A stretch of 64,000 nucleotides of DNA from Sphingomonas asaccharolytica NBRC 15499 (GTDB lineage: Bacteria; Pseudomonadota; Alphaproteobacteria; Sphingomonadales; Sphingomonadaceae), in the NCBI RefSeq assembly GCF_001598355.1, contig NZ_BCYU01000003.1, forward strand, positions 1 to 64,000, given 5' to 3'. Each line of letters starts with the position of its first letter. Position 1 is the first letter of the stretch. The translations under genes were made by a program, and so were the position numbers. Of the stretch, positions 56,828 through 64,000 are shown piece by piece. The notes under the pieces were generated by a model. That model was given only the letters and a program-made list of their open reading frames with translations. It searched no databases and was not told the DNA's origin.

Positions 56828-57028
56828 ATGGCAGCCAAGAAGGACGCCGCGATCGGCACGGTGAAGATCACCCAGACCGGTTCGCCGATCCGCCGCACCA
56901 AGGACCAGCGTGCCACGCTGATCGGTCTGGGGCTCAACAAGATGCACCGGACCGTCGAGCTGAAGGATACGCCCGAGGTTCGCGGCATGATCAAGAAGGT
57001 CGCTCACATGGTGAGCGTCGCCGAGTAA
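56828..57028 (+). CDS. rpmD: 50S ribosomal protein L30
   Basis: 66 aa, ATG at 56828. Conserved [20 protein letters not shown] and [20 protein letters not shown]. Normally followed directly by rplO, but here a repeat of about 150 bp lies between. Confidence 0.97.
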   Translation: MAAKKDAAIGTVKITQTGSPIRRTKDQRATLIGLGLNKMHRTVELKDTPEVRGMIKKVAHMVSVAE

Positions 57029-57037
57029 CCCATCTAG

Positions 57038-57186
57038 CCCTCTCCCGCTTGCGGGAGAGGGTTGGGTGAGGGTCTTCTTCCTTCTTCTCCGCGGTGTTGC
57101 GGTAACGAAGAAGAAAGAAGACCCTCACCACTTCGACTAGGCAGCAAGCTGCCAAGTCTCCGTACCTCTCCCGCAGGCGAGAGGGG
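57038..57186. repeat. Compound palindromic repeat between rpmD and rplO
   Basis: Palindrome CCCTCTCCCGC-TT-GCGGGAGAGGG (57038-57061) is followed by GGTGAGGGTCTTCTT (57065-57079), whose complement AAGAAGACCCTCACC lies near 57115-57129, and by CTCTCCCGCAGGCGAGAG (57166-57183). The whole can fold as nested hairpins. It looks like a BIME/miniature element inserted in the spc operon, distinct in sequence from the GCGAAAGC-type repeats. Confidence 0.75.
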
Positions 57187-57241
57187 ATAAAGCTACCGTT
57201 CGCGGGAGCTTGCGCGACAAAAGCGAAAGCGAGTGCATGAT

Positions 57242-57796
57242 ATGAAATTGAACGAACTGCGCGACAACCAGGGCGCGCGCCATCGCAAGATCCGCGTCGG
57301 CCGTGGCATCGGCTCGGGCAAGGGCAAGACCGCCGGTCGTGGCCAGAAGGGCCAGAAGAGCCGCGAAGGCGTCTCGATCGCGGGCTTCGAGGGCGGCCAG
57401 ATGCCGCTCCACATGCGTCTGCCAAAGCGTGGCTTCAACAACATCTTCGCCAAGGACCATGCCGAGGTGAACCTCGGCGCAATCCAGAAGGCGGTCGACG
57501 CCGGCAAGCTCGATGCCAAGGGCACGATCGACCACGCCGCGCTGAAGGCCGCAGGCCTGGCGCGCGGCGGCAAGCATGGCGTCCGTCTGCTCGGCAAGGG
57601 CGAAGTTACCGCCAAGCTCAGCTTCCTGGTCGCCGGCGCGTCGAAGGGCGCGATCGAGGCGGTCGAGAAGGCTGGCGGTAAAGTCGAGGTCATCGAGCTC
57701 GTCTCCGCCGCCGACAAGGCTGCTGCCAAGAAGGGCGTCAAGTATCGCGAGCGCAAGGCCGACAAGGAAGCCAAGCAGGCTGCCGCGAAGAAGTAA
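57242..57796 (+). CDS. rplO: 50S ribosomal protein L15
   Basis: 184 aa, ATG at 57242. [20 protein letters not shown] and the Gly-rich [18 protein letters not shown] at the N-terminus. The C-terminal 35-40 residues, Lys/Ala-rich, exceed the 144-aa E. coli protein. The 122-bp gap to secY has GCGGCGG and CCGCCGTTTTTAT (57861-57901), a weak terminator-like element. Confidence 0.96.
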   Translation: MKLNELRDNQGARHRKIRVGRGIGSGKGKTAGRGQKGQKSREGVSIAGFEGGQMPLHMRLPKRGFNNIFAKDHAEVNLGAIQKAVDAGKLDAKGTIDHAALKAAGLARGGKHGVRLLGKGEVTAKLSFLVAGASKGAIEAVEKAGGKVEVIELVSAADKAAAKKGVKYRERKADKEAKQAAAKK

Positions 57797-57918
57797 TCCA
57801 CACCGGTCCGTCGCTTGTGCGACGGGCGATAGGTGACAAGGCCGAATGGGCGCCTATATGAGCGGCGGGGGCGCGGAACACGCATCTCCGCCGTTTTTAT
57901 TTCGGGACGATCAAATAA

Positions 57919-59283
57919 ATGGCATCCGCAGCCGATAGTCTGGCCTCAGGGCTCAACCTTTCCAAGTTCGCCCAGGCGACCGACCTCAAGAAGCGGCTGT
58001 GGTTCACGATCGGCGCGCTGATCGTCTTCCGCCTGCTCAGCTACGTCCCGCTGCCGGGCGTCGACCCGACCGCGCTCGGCGTGCTGTCGAACCAGACCAA
58101 TGGCGGTGTGCTCGACTTCTTCAACAATTTCTCGGGCGGGTCGCTCAAGCGCATGTCGCTGACCGCGCTCGGCGTGATGCCCTATATCACCGCCTCGATC
58201 GTGGTGCAGCTCGCGACCTCGCTGTCGCCGACGCTCGCCGCGATCAAGAAAGAGGGTGAGAGCGGGCGCAAGCGGCTCAACCAATATACCCGCTACGGCA
58301 CCGTCGCGCTGACTGCGGTGCAAGGCTGGTTCATCGCGGTCGGGCTGGAAGCCTATGGCGCCAATGCCGGCGTCCAGGCAGTGGTCGAACCCGGCATGCT
58401 GTTCCGCGTCGGCGCGGTGATCAGCCTGATCGGCGGCACGATGTTCCTGATGTGGCTGGGCGAGCAGATCACCAGCCGCGGCATCGGCAATGGCGTTTCA
58501 CTGATCATCATGGCTGGCATCGTCGCCAACATGCCGACCAACATCTACAATCTGATCAATGGCAGCCGCACCGGCAGCATGGACAGTTTCCAGGTGCTCG
58601 GGATCATCGCCGCGGTGATCGCGATCATTCTGTTCATCTGCTTCATGGAGCGCGCGCAACGGCGCATCCTGATCCAATATCCAAAGCGACAAACCCAGCG
58701 CGGCGTCCAGTCCGATCGCAGCCACTTGCCGCTCAAGCTCAACACCGCCGGCGTGATCCCGCCGATCTTCGCCTCGTCGCTGCTGCTGATGCCGCTGACC
58801 ATCACTCAGCTCGCAGGCAACAAGGTAAAGGGCGATACCTGGTGGGGCGATGTCGTCATCAGCCTCAACCAGTACCTCCAGCACGGCTCGATCCTGTACA
58901 TGACGCTGTACGGGCTCGGCATCATCTTCTTCTCGTTCTTCTACACCGCCGTGGTGTTCAATCCCGAAGAGACCGCGGACAATCTGAAGCGCTATGGGGG
59001 GTTCATCCCGGGCATTCGCCCGGGCAAGAACACCGAAGCCTATTTCGATTATGTGCTGACGCGCATCACCGTGATCGGCGCGGCCTATCTGGCGGTAATC
59101 TGCCTGGTGCCCGAATATCTCGTCTCGGCGCTGAAGATCCCGTTCTACCTCGGCGGCACCAGCCTGCTGATCGTCGTCAACGTGACGATGGACACGGTGA
59201 CCCAGATCCAGTCGCATCTGCTGGCGCACCAATATGGCGACCTCATCAAGAAGGCGAAGTTGAAGGGCGGCCGCCTCCGTTAA
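57919..59283 (+). CDS. secY: Protein translocase subunit SecY
   Basis: 454 aa, ATG at 57919. Ten membrane segments form the protein-conducting channel of the inner membrane. The plug and pore region reads LGVLSNQTNGGVLDFFNNFS, and the cytoplasmic loops FMERAQRRILIQYPKRQ and GFIPGIRPGK, which contact SecA and the ribosome, are intact. Confidence 0.98.
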   Translation: MASAADSLASGLNLSKFAQATDLKKRLWFTIGALIVFRLLSYVPLPGVDPTALGVLSNQTNGGVLDFFNNFSGGSLKRMSLTALGVMPYITASIVVQLATSLSPTLAAIKKEGESGRKRLNQYTRYGTVALTAVQGWFIAVGLEAYGANAGVQAVVEPGMLFRVGAVISLIGGTMFLMWLGEQITSRGIGNGVSLIIMAGIVANMPTNIYNLINGSRTGSMDSFQVLGIIAAVIAIILFICFMERAQRRILIQYPKRQTQRGVQSDRSHLPLKLNTAGVIPPIFASSLLLMPLTITQLAGNKVKGDTWWGDVVISLNQYLQHGSILYMTLYGLGIIFFSFFYTAVVFNPEETADNLKRYGGFIPGIRPGKNTEAYFDYVLTRITVIGAAYLAVICLVPEYLVSALKIPFYLGGTSLLIVVNVTMDTVTQIQSHLLAHQYGDLIKKAKLKGGRLR

Positions 59284-59320
59284 GAGGGGCGGCGCCAACA
59301 GGGAGACAAGGGGTGCATAC

Positions 59321-59971
59321 GTGAACATCATCCTCCTCGGCCCACCCGGGGCCGGCAAGGGCACCCAGGCGGCGAAGCTCGTCGCTGACCGCGGCATGGT
59401 CCAGCTATCGACCGGCGACATGCTGCGCGCCGCGGTGAAGGCGGGGACGCCGACCGGCCTCAAGGCCAAGGCGATCATGGATGCCGGCGAACTGGTGCCC
59501 GATGATGTCGTGTCGGGGATCATCGGCGAGCGGCTCGATCAGATGACGGCGGGTGAGGGCGCGATCTTCGACGGCTATCCGCGTACCGCCGCGCAGGCCG
59601 AGGCGCTCGATCAATTGCTCGCCGATCGCGGCCGCAAGCTCGACCATGTGATCGAGCTGACCGTCGACGAGGACGCGCTCGTCACACGCATCACTGGCCG
59701 CTACACCTGCGCCAAGTGCGGCGAGGGCTATCACGACACATTCAAGCAGCCCAAGGTCACCGGCGTCTGCGACGTCTGCGGCTCGACCGAATTCAAGCGC
59801 CGCCCCGACGATAACGAGGAAACCGTTCGCACCCGGATGGCCGAGTATCGCGGCAAGACCGCGCCGATCATCCCGATCTACGAAGCCCGCGGCATCCTGG
59901 CGCGGGTCGACGGCATGGCAGATATCGACCAGGTCAGTGCGGCGGTGGCGGCAGCGCTGGACAGTAAGTAA
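59321..59971 (+). CDS. adk: Adenylate kinase with zinc LID
   Basis: 216 aa, GTG at 59321 with AAGGGG upstream. Converts AMP and ATP to two ADP. P-loop GPPGAGKGTQ, AMP-binding STGDMLR and DGYPRT are intact. The LID domain carries Cys130, Cys133, Cys150 and Cys153 (YTCAKCGEGYH, GVCDVCGS), a four-Cys zinc site as in Gram-positive and some alphaproteobacterial enzymes, not in E. coli. End of the spc gene row. Confidence 0.97.
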   Translation: MNIILLGPPGAGKGTQAAKLVADRGMVQLSTGDMLRAAVKAGTPTGLKAKAIMDAGELVPDDVVSGIIGERLDQMTAGEGAIFDGYPRTAAQAEALDQLLADRGRKLDHVIELTVDEDALVTRITGRYTCAKCGEGYHDTFKQPKVTGVCDVCGSTEFKRRPDDNEETVRTRMAEYRGKTAPIIPIYEARGILARVDGMADIDQVSAAVAAALDSK

Positions 59972-60025
59972 GGCGATAGGGCCTGAGGCCCGGTCGTCTT
60001 CCTTTGGCAAATAGTCGGCATCCTA

Positions 60026-60155
60026 GCGAAACACCCTACCGTCACCCCAGCGAAAGCTGGGGTCTCGTGGTTTACAAAGCGATCGCGCCGCCGCTTGAGA
60101 TCCCAGCTTGCGCTGGGATGACGGAAGTGGCTGGGGTGAGGGGAGGGTGTTTCGC
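60026..60155. repeat. REP/BIME-like compound palindrome after adk
   Basis: Inner palindromes CCCCAGC-GAAA-GCTGGGG (60045-60062) and TCCCAGC-TTGC-GCTGGGA (60101-60118) sit inside an outer perfect 12-bp inverted repeat, GCGAAACACCCT (60026-60037) and AGGGTGTTTCGC (60144-60155). It fills most of the gap between adk and the next gene and may end transcription. Confidence 0.85.
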
Positions 60156-60214
60156 GGGAGTGACGGATAGCTTGTGGCACGATAGTCTTCCTCCATCCTG
60201 AGGGGGGATCCACC

Positions 60215-60772
60215 ATGTTCCGCGCCACAATTGCCGCCGTTCTGTTTGCGATCGTCACAACACCCGCCATTGCCGATGTCGTGAAAACCGAAGCCGCCGG
60301 CTTCGTCGTCGAAAAGACCGTCACGATCGACGCCTCGGCCGACACGGTGTGGGAAACGCTGCGCGCTCCCCAACGCTGGTGGTCAAAGGAACACACTTGG
60401 TCCGGCGATTCCGCCAATCTCTATATCGACAGCCAGGCGACGGGGTGCTTCTGCGAGAAGCTGCCGGGCCGGGGCAGCGTCCAGCATGCGCGACTGATCT
60501 TCGTCGACAAGGGCAAGATGCTGCGGATGGAAGGCGCGTTCGGCCCGCTCCAGGGTGAGGCGATCGTCGCGACGATGACGTTCGAACTCTCGCCGGAGGG
60601 CGACAAGGCGACCAAGGTCAAGATGACCTATGTCGCCGGAGGCTATTCGCCGACGGGGTTCGAGAAACTCGCCCCGCTCGTCGATGGGGTGCTCGGCACC
60701 CAGCTTGACGGGCTCAAGACCGCGGCCGAGGCGCCGCCACCTGCTCCCGTCGGCCCAGACGATAAGAAATAG
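60215..60772 (+). CDS. Secreted SRPBCC-fold protein
   Basis: 185 aa, ATG at 60215 with GAGGGGGGA upstream. Signal peptide of about 20 residues (AIA/DV). The remainder is a START/AHSA1-like domain: VEKTVTIDASADTVWETL then WWSKEHTWSGDSANLY and the FELSPEGDKATKVKMTY strands, with two Cys at CFCEK. Pro-rich tail. Such proteins bind hydrophobic ligands; no ligand is suggested. It stands between the spc and alpha gene blocks, where no such gene is usual. Confidence 0.85.
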   Translation: MFRATIAAVLFAIVTTPAIADVVKTEAAGFVVEKTVTIDASADTVWETLRAPQRWWSKEHTWSGDSANLYIDSQATGCFCEKLPGRGSVQHARLIFVDKGKMLRMEGAFGPLQGEAIVATMTFELSPEGDKATKVKMTYVAGGYSPTGFEKLAPLVDGVLGTQLDGLKTAAEAPPPAPVGPDDKK

Positions 60773-60775
60773 CGG

Positions 60776-60801
60776 GGAACGCCGATCTTCCTTCTCGCGT
60801 T
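60776..60801 (+). promoter_or_regulatory. EcfG-type general stress promoter
   Basis: GGAAC (60776-60780), 17 bp and CGTT (60798-60801) match the EcfG consensus exactly, 34 bp before the GTG at 60835. A second exact match lies at 11621. Confidence 0.65.
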
Positions 60802-60834
60802 CGATACCTGTGGGCATTGGAAGGAGGATGGCCG

Positions 60835-61110
60835 GTGCGTGTCGATCGCGGCAATCGTTGGGCGCTCGGGCTCGGCTTGGGCATCCTGGCAGCAGTCGGA
60901 ACCGGCATCTTGGCGGGCAATCAGACGGTGGCCGAGATGAACCCGTTCTACGCCAACCTAGCCACGGCGGCGGGCGGGGTGGATCGTGGTACCGAGATCG
61001 TCGACGCGTCCTTCGTCCAACCCGCCGACACGCTTCCCGACACCGGCGATCTCAGTTATGGACGGGGACGAGCGGATGACGATCGTTATGCCGCCACGGA
61101 TATCCGCTGA
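60835..61110 (+). CDS. Small membrane protein, probable general-stress gene
   Basis: 91 aa. GTG at 60835 chosen because AAGGAGG lies at good distance. One membrane segment (WALGLGLGILAAVGTGILAG) near the N-terminus, then a polar, Asp-rich region. No family known. The EcfG promoter immediately upstream suggests induction under general stress rather than co-expression with ribosomal genes. Confidence 0.65.
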   Translation: MRVDRGNRWALGLGLGILAAVGTGILAGNQTVAEMNPFYANLATAAGGVDRGTEIVDASFVQPADTLPDTGDLSYGRGRADDDRYAATDIR

Positions 61111-61147
61111 AGCGCGGGCGACTGGCGCATTCCACTGGCAGCCGCGC

Positions 61148-61176
61148 TTGACAGTATAGCGACTCGACCCTAAGTG
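61148..61176 (+). promoter_or_regulatory. Promoter of the alpha operon
   Basis: TTGACA (61148-61153), 17 bp and TAAGTG (61171-61176), about 130 bp upstream of rpsM. Consensus -35, moderate -10. It would let the alpha operon be expressed apart from the spc operon. Confidence 0.6.
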
Positions 61177-61309
61177 AACGCCCTTCCGATACACCGGCTG
61201 ACCGGCGGCGCTTGCCTGCGTCCGCCGCTGTCGTGCGTTTCGGGCATCGCGATGAGATGGGGTACGTGGCAGCCATGCCGTATCCCGTGGAGCTAGGAGA
61301 ATAAATTTC

Positions 61310-61678
61310 ATGGCACGTATTGCGGGTGTCAACATCCCGACCAACAAGCGCGTAGTGATCGCGCTTCAGTATATCCACGGCATTGGCCCGGCCAAAGCCA
61401 AGGAAATCACCACGAAGCTGAACATCGCTCCAGAGCGTCGTGTTCAGGACCTGACCGACCAGGAAGTGCTGCAGATCCGCGAAGCGATCGACGCCGGCTA
61501 TATGGTCGAGGGCGATCTTCGTCGCGAGACCGCGATGAACATCAAGCGCCTGATGGATCTGGCCTGCTATCGCGGCCTGCGCCACCGTAAGGGTCTGCCC
61601 GTCCGTGGCCAGCGCACGCATACCAATGCGCGCACTCGCAAGGGCAAGGCCAAGCCGATCGCCGGCAAGAAGAAGTAA
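61310..61678 (+). CDS. rpsM: 30S ribosomal protein S13
   Basis: 122 aa, ATG at 61310 with TAGGAGAA upstream. [20 protein letters not shown] start and the P-site tRNA-contacting basic tail [15 protein letters not shown]. First gene of the alpha operon; rpmJ, often before it, is not present here. Confidence 0.98.
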   Translation: MARIAGVNIPTNKRVVIALQYIHGIGPAKAKEITTKLNIAPERRVQDLTDQEVLQIREAIDAGYMVEGDLRRETAMNIKRLMDLACYRGLRHRKGLPVRGQRTHTNARTRKGKAKPIAGKKK

Positions 61679-61732
61679 GCAGGCGCGCTAGCCCGCACCG
61701 CTACTTCCAGCTTCGAAGGTTAGGATAGAAAA

Positions 61733-62122
61733 ATGGCACGTGAACCGCAGCGCCTTCGTCGGCGCGAACGCAAGAACATCACCGCCGGCGTCGCCCATGT
61801 GAACGCCAGCTTCAACAATACCATGATCACCATCACCGATGCCCAGGGCAATGCGATCAGCTGGTCGTCCGCCGGGATGATGGGGTTCAAGGGATCGCGC
61901 AAGTCGACCCCGTACGCGGCGCAGGTTGCCGCCGAAGACGCGGGCCGCAAGGCCGCCGAACACGGCGTCCGCACGCTCGAAGTAGAGGTCAAGGGTCCGG
62001 GTTCGGGCCGCGAGTCGGCGCTTCGCGCGCTGCAAGCGGTCGGCTTCCAGATCACCTCGATCCGCGACGTGACCTCGATCCCGCACAATGGCGTGCGTCC
62101 GTCCAAGCGTCGCCGCGTCTGA
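61733..62122 (+). CDS. rpsK: 30S ribosomal protein S11
   Basis: 129 aa, ATG at 61733 with TTAGGATAG upstream. [20 protein letters not shown] and the C-terminal signature [20 protein letters not shown]. Platform protein of the 30S subunit. Confidence 0.98.
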   Translation: MAREPQRLRRRERKNITAGVAHVNASFNNTMITITDAQGNAISWSSAGMMGFKGSRKSTPYAAQVAAEDAGRKAAEHGVRTLEVEVKGPGSGRESALRALQAVGFQITSIRDVTSIPHNGVRPSKRRRV

Positions 62123-62219
62123 ATTCGTCTGGCCGGCGCGCGGTTGATCGCGCTGCGCCGGCATTCGCCCACGGCCGCAGGGGTTACCCCCACCCCCGGC
62201 CCAACAGAGGGAAGCCCCC

Positions 62220-63281
62220 GTGTCTGTCAATGCAAAGAACTGGCAGGAATTGAAGAAGCCCAACGCGCTCGAAAAGAAGGGCGGCGATGGGAAGAGCAAG
62301 GCGACCTTCGTTGCCGAACCGCTCGAGCGCGGTTTTGGTCTGACCCTTGGCAACGCGCTGCGTCGCGTGTTGCTGTCGAGCCTTCAGGGCGCGGCGGTCA
62401 CTTCGATCAAGATCGAGAACGTGCTGCACGAGTTCAGCTCGCTTGCCGGCGTCCGTGAGGACGTGACCGACATCGTGCTGAACGTGAAGCAGATCGCGCT
62501 GAAGATGCAGGGCGAAGGTCCGCGTCGTCTCCAGCTCGCGGCCACCGGCCCGGCAGAGGTCAAGGCCGGGGACATCGCCGTGTCGGGCGACATCGAAGTG
62601 ATGAACCCCGACCTGGTGATCTGCCACCTCGACGAGGGTGCGACGCTCAACATGGAGCTGACCGCCGATGTCGGTAAGGGCTATGTCGCCGCGGTCGCCA
62701 ACCGTCCGGCCGATGCGCCGATCGGCTTGATCCCGGTCGACGCGCTTTACTCGCCGGTGCGCCAGGTGTCGTACAAGGTCGAGAACACCCGCGTCGGGCA
62801 GGAACTCGATTACGACAAGCTGACGCTGACGGTCGAAACCGACGGCACGGTGACCCCGGAGGACGCGCTCGCTTATGCCGCGCGCATCCTGCAGGACCAG
62901 CTGGCGCTGTTCGTCCACTTCGACGATTCGGCGATCACCCGCTCGGCGCCGATCGGCGTCGCCGCGGCGCCGTCGGATACCGGTGTCTCGGGCGACACCC
63001 AGCAGATCAATCGTTACCTGCTCAAGAAGGTCGACGAGCTCGAACTGTCGGTGCGTTCGGCCAACTGCCTCAAGAACGACAACATCATCTATATCGGCGA
63101 TCTGGTCGGCAAGACCGAAGCCGAGATGCTGCGCACGCCAAATTTCGGCCGCAAGTCGCTCAACGAGATCAAGGAAGTGCTGTCGAGCATGGGTCTCCGC
63201 CTCGGGATGGAAATCCCGGGCTGGCCGCCTGAGAACATCGAAGAGATGGCCAAGAAGCTGGAACAGGAAATCATGGGCTAA
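62220..63281 (+). CDS. rpoA: RNA polymerase subunit alpha
   Basis: 353 aa, GTG at 62220 with GAGGGAAG upstream. N-terminal domain (1-235) for dimerisation, with [21 protein letters not shown] linker follows, then the C-terminal domain (about 270-330) with [20 protein letters not shown], containing the Arg used for UP-element DNA binding. Full length. Confidence 0.98.
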   Translation: MSVNAKNWQELKKPNALEKKGGDGKSKATFVAEPLERGFGLTLGNALRRVLLSSLQGAAVTSIKIENVLHEFSSLAGVREDVTDIVLNVKQIALKMQGEGPRRLQLAATGPAEVKAGDIAVSGDIEVMNPDLVICHLDEGATLNMELTADVGKGYVAAVANRPADAPIGLIPVDALYSPVRQVSYKVENTRVGQELDYDKLTLTVETDGTVTPEDALAYAARILQDQLALFVHFDDSAITRSAPIGVAAAPSDTGVSGDTQQINRYLLKKVDELELSVRSANCLKNDNIIYIGDLVGKTEAEMLRTPNFGRKSLNEIKEVLSSMGLRLGMEIPGWPPENIEEMAKKLEQEIMG

Positions 63282-63294
63282 CGCCCATCCGCCG

Positions 63295-63381
63295 TCATCC
63301 CCGCGAAAGCGGGGACCCAGCTCCTTTACGAGGGACTGGGTTCGACGGCGGGAGATGGGCCCCCGCTTTCGTGGGGGTGAC
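63295..63381. repeat. REP-like paired palindrome between rpoA and rplQ
   Basis: CCCCGC-GAAA-GCGGGG (63299-63314) within GTCATCC...GACCCAG faces CCCCCGCTTTCGTGGGGG (63360-63377) followed by GTGAC; GCCCATC and GATGGGC frame the pair. Same GCGAAAGC core as the repeats at 32367 and 60026. It lies inside the alpha operon. Confidence 0.8.
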
Positions 63382-63457
63382 GATTGGGTGTGGTCCGCGT
63401 CGCCACCTGGTCTGGGGTACCTGAAACGGCCCCTTAACGAACTGAAAGGACTAAGAA

Positions 63458-63880
63458 ATGCGTCATAAGGTTGGCGGTCGTAAGCTTCAGCGTACCTCCG
63501 CGCATCGTCTCGCCCTGTTCCGCAACATGGCGGCCGCGCTCATCAAGCACGAGCAGATCACCACCACCGTCGCCAAGGCGAAGGAACTTCGCCCGTACGT
63601 CGAGAAGCTGGTGACGCTGGCGAAGAAGGGCGGCCTGTCCAATCGTCGTCTGGCGCATGCGCGCTTGCTCGACGACGCGCAGCTGGTGAAGTTGTTCGAC
63701 GTGATCGGCCCGCGCTACGCCTCGCGCGCCGGTGGCTATACCCGCGTCATCAAGGCCGGCATCCGCGCGTCGGATGCGTCGCCGATGGCGATCATCGAGT
63801 TCGTCGATCGTGACGTCTCGGCCAAGGGCCAGGATTCGGGCCCGGTCATGACCGACGAGGATTACGACGTCGCTGCCTGA
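63458..63880 (+). CDS. rplQ: 50S ribosomal protein L17
   Basis: 140 aa, ATG at 63458 with GAAAGGAC upstream. [20 protein letters not shown] and [20 protein letters not shown] are conserved; the C-terminal 15 residues are an acidic tail ([12 protein letters not shown]). Last gene of the alpha operon. Confidence 0.98.
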   Translation: MRHKVGGRKLQRTSAHRLALFRNMAAALIKHEQITTTVAKAKELRPYVEKLVTLAKKGGLSNRRLAHARLLDDAQLVKLFDVIGPRYASRAGGYTRVIKAGIRASDASPMAIIEFVDRDVSAKGQDSGPVMTDEDYDVAA

Positions 63881-63900
63881 GCGGCATCGCCCGAAATAGA

Positions 63901-63932
63901 AAAAAGGCCTCGCGGAAGCGGGGCCTTTTTTT
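63901..63932 (+). terminator. Terminator of the alpha operon
   Basis: AAAAAGGCCTCGC, loop GGAA, GCGGGGCC and then TTTTTTT (to 63932). The A-run on the left lets it work in both directions for a convergent gene. Confidence 0.93.
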
Positions 63933-63938
63933 GTTCGG

Positions 63939-64000
63939 TCACCGCAGCAGCGACCGCGGCGTCGGCGACAACATCAGCACTTGCGGGGTGCGCTCACGGT
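63939..64000 (-). CDS. Possible 3' end of a convergent gene (partial)
   Basis: On the minus strand one frame is open from the window edge for 19 codons and ends with TGA at 63941-63939, just before the bidirectional terminator. The end VLMLSPTPRSLLR is not recognisable. It is only an open frame placed where a convergent gene would end. Confidence 0.3.
   Translation of the reverse strand, partial: RERTPQVLMLSPTPRSLLR

Noticed and set aside
57861..57901. Terminator between rplO and secY
   Set aside because: Stem is short and irregular, and secY and adk are expected to be read from the same transcript.
63907..63930. Hairpin considered as REP element
   Set aside because: It has an A-run on one side and seven T on the other, so it is a normal bidirectional terminator.

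Overview
The window looks like chromosomal DNA of a GC-rich alphaproteobacterium of the Sphingomonadales (Sphingomonas-like). The support is: TonB-dependent receptor, bactofilin, DUF2171 and RcnB-type genes; RpsL, EF-Tu and RpoA sequences of alphaproteobacterial type; GGAAC-N17-CGTT general-stress promoters; and dispersed repeats with a GCGAAAGC core. The species cannot be named from sequence alone.

Region 1 (1-11.4 kb) is a prophage or prophage remnant. Read on the minus strand it holds a small-terminase-like protein, the large terminase, a DUF1835/DUF3658 protein, the portal, a long XkdF-type protease with an acidic scaffold-like tail, and the major capsid protein, which runs off the left edge. 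A flavin monooxygenase lies behind this module as apparent cargo. To its right is a small regulatory region: an HTH repressor-like gene flanked by four copies of a 17-bp inverted repeat (TTGGACA-N3-TGTCCAA type) and preceded by a near-consensus promoter that would give a leaderless mRNA. The element stops next to the 3' end of a tRNA-Ala(CGC) gene, the usual kind of integration site, but no integrase is visible.

Region 2 (11.5-25.4 kb) is core and accessory chromosome. It holds a general-stress-type DUF2171 gene, two divergent citrate synthase homologues (one with an N-terminal HTH), a Gfo/Idh/MocA oxidoreductase, DoxX, an MFS plus alpha/beta hydrolase pair divergent from a MocR regulator, an M15 peptidase, a pseudouridine synthase overlapping ArfB, a DUF2971 protein, a free-methionine-sulfoxide reductase and an RcnB-like protein.

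Region 3 (25.7-32.3 kb) is a five-gene catabolic-looking operon: TonB receptor, MFS transporter, TetR regulator, aldonolactone oxidase and D-threonine-aldolase-like enzyme. Region 4 (32.4-42.8 kb) holds an M28 peptidase, a universal stress protein, the pdhC to lpd operon with two tandem thioesterases, two multi-pass membrane proteins of glycosyltransferase type, a GFA protein, a MAPEG protein and a bactofilin.

Region 5 (42.8-63.9 kb) is the translation supercluster: str operon (rpsL, rpsG, fusA, tuf; strong terminator), S10 and spc operons (rpsJ to rplO, secY, adk) and alpha operon (rpsM, rpsK, rpoA, rplQ; strong terminator). Unusual points are a promoter plus terminator-like attenuator ahead of rpsL, Arg88 in RpsL, a folded 305-bp gap between rpsJ and rplC, an RGG-rich tail on S5, REP-like palindromes inside the cluster, and a separate promoter for the alpha operon after two inserted genes, one of which has a general-stress promoter.
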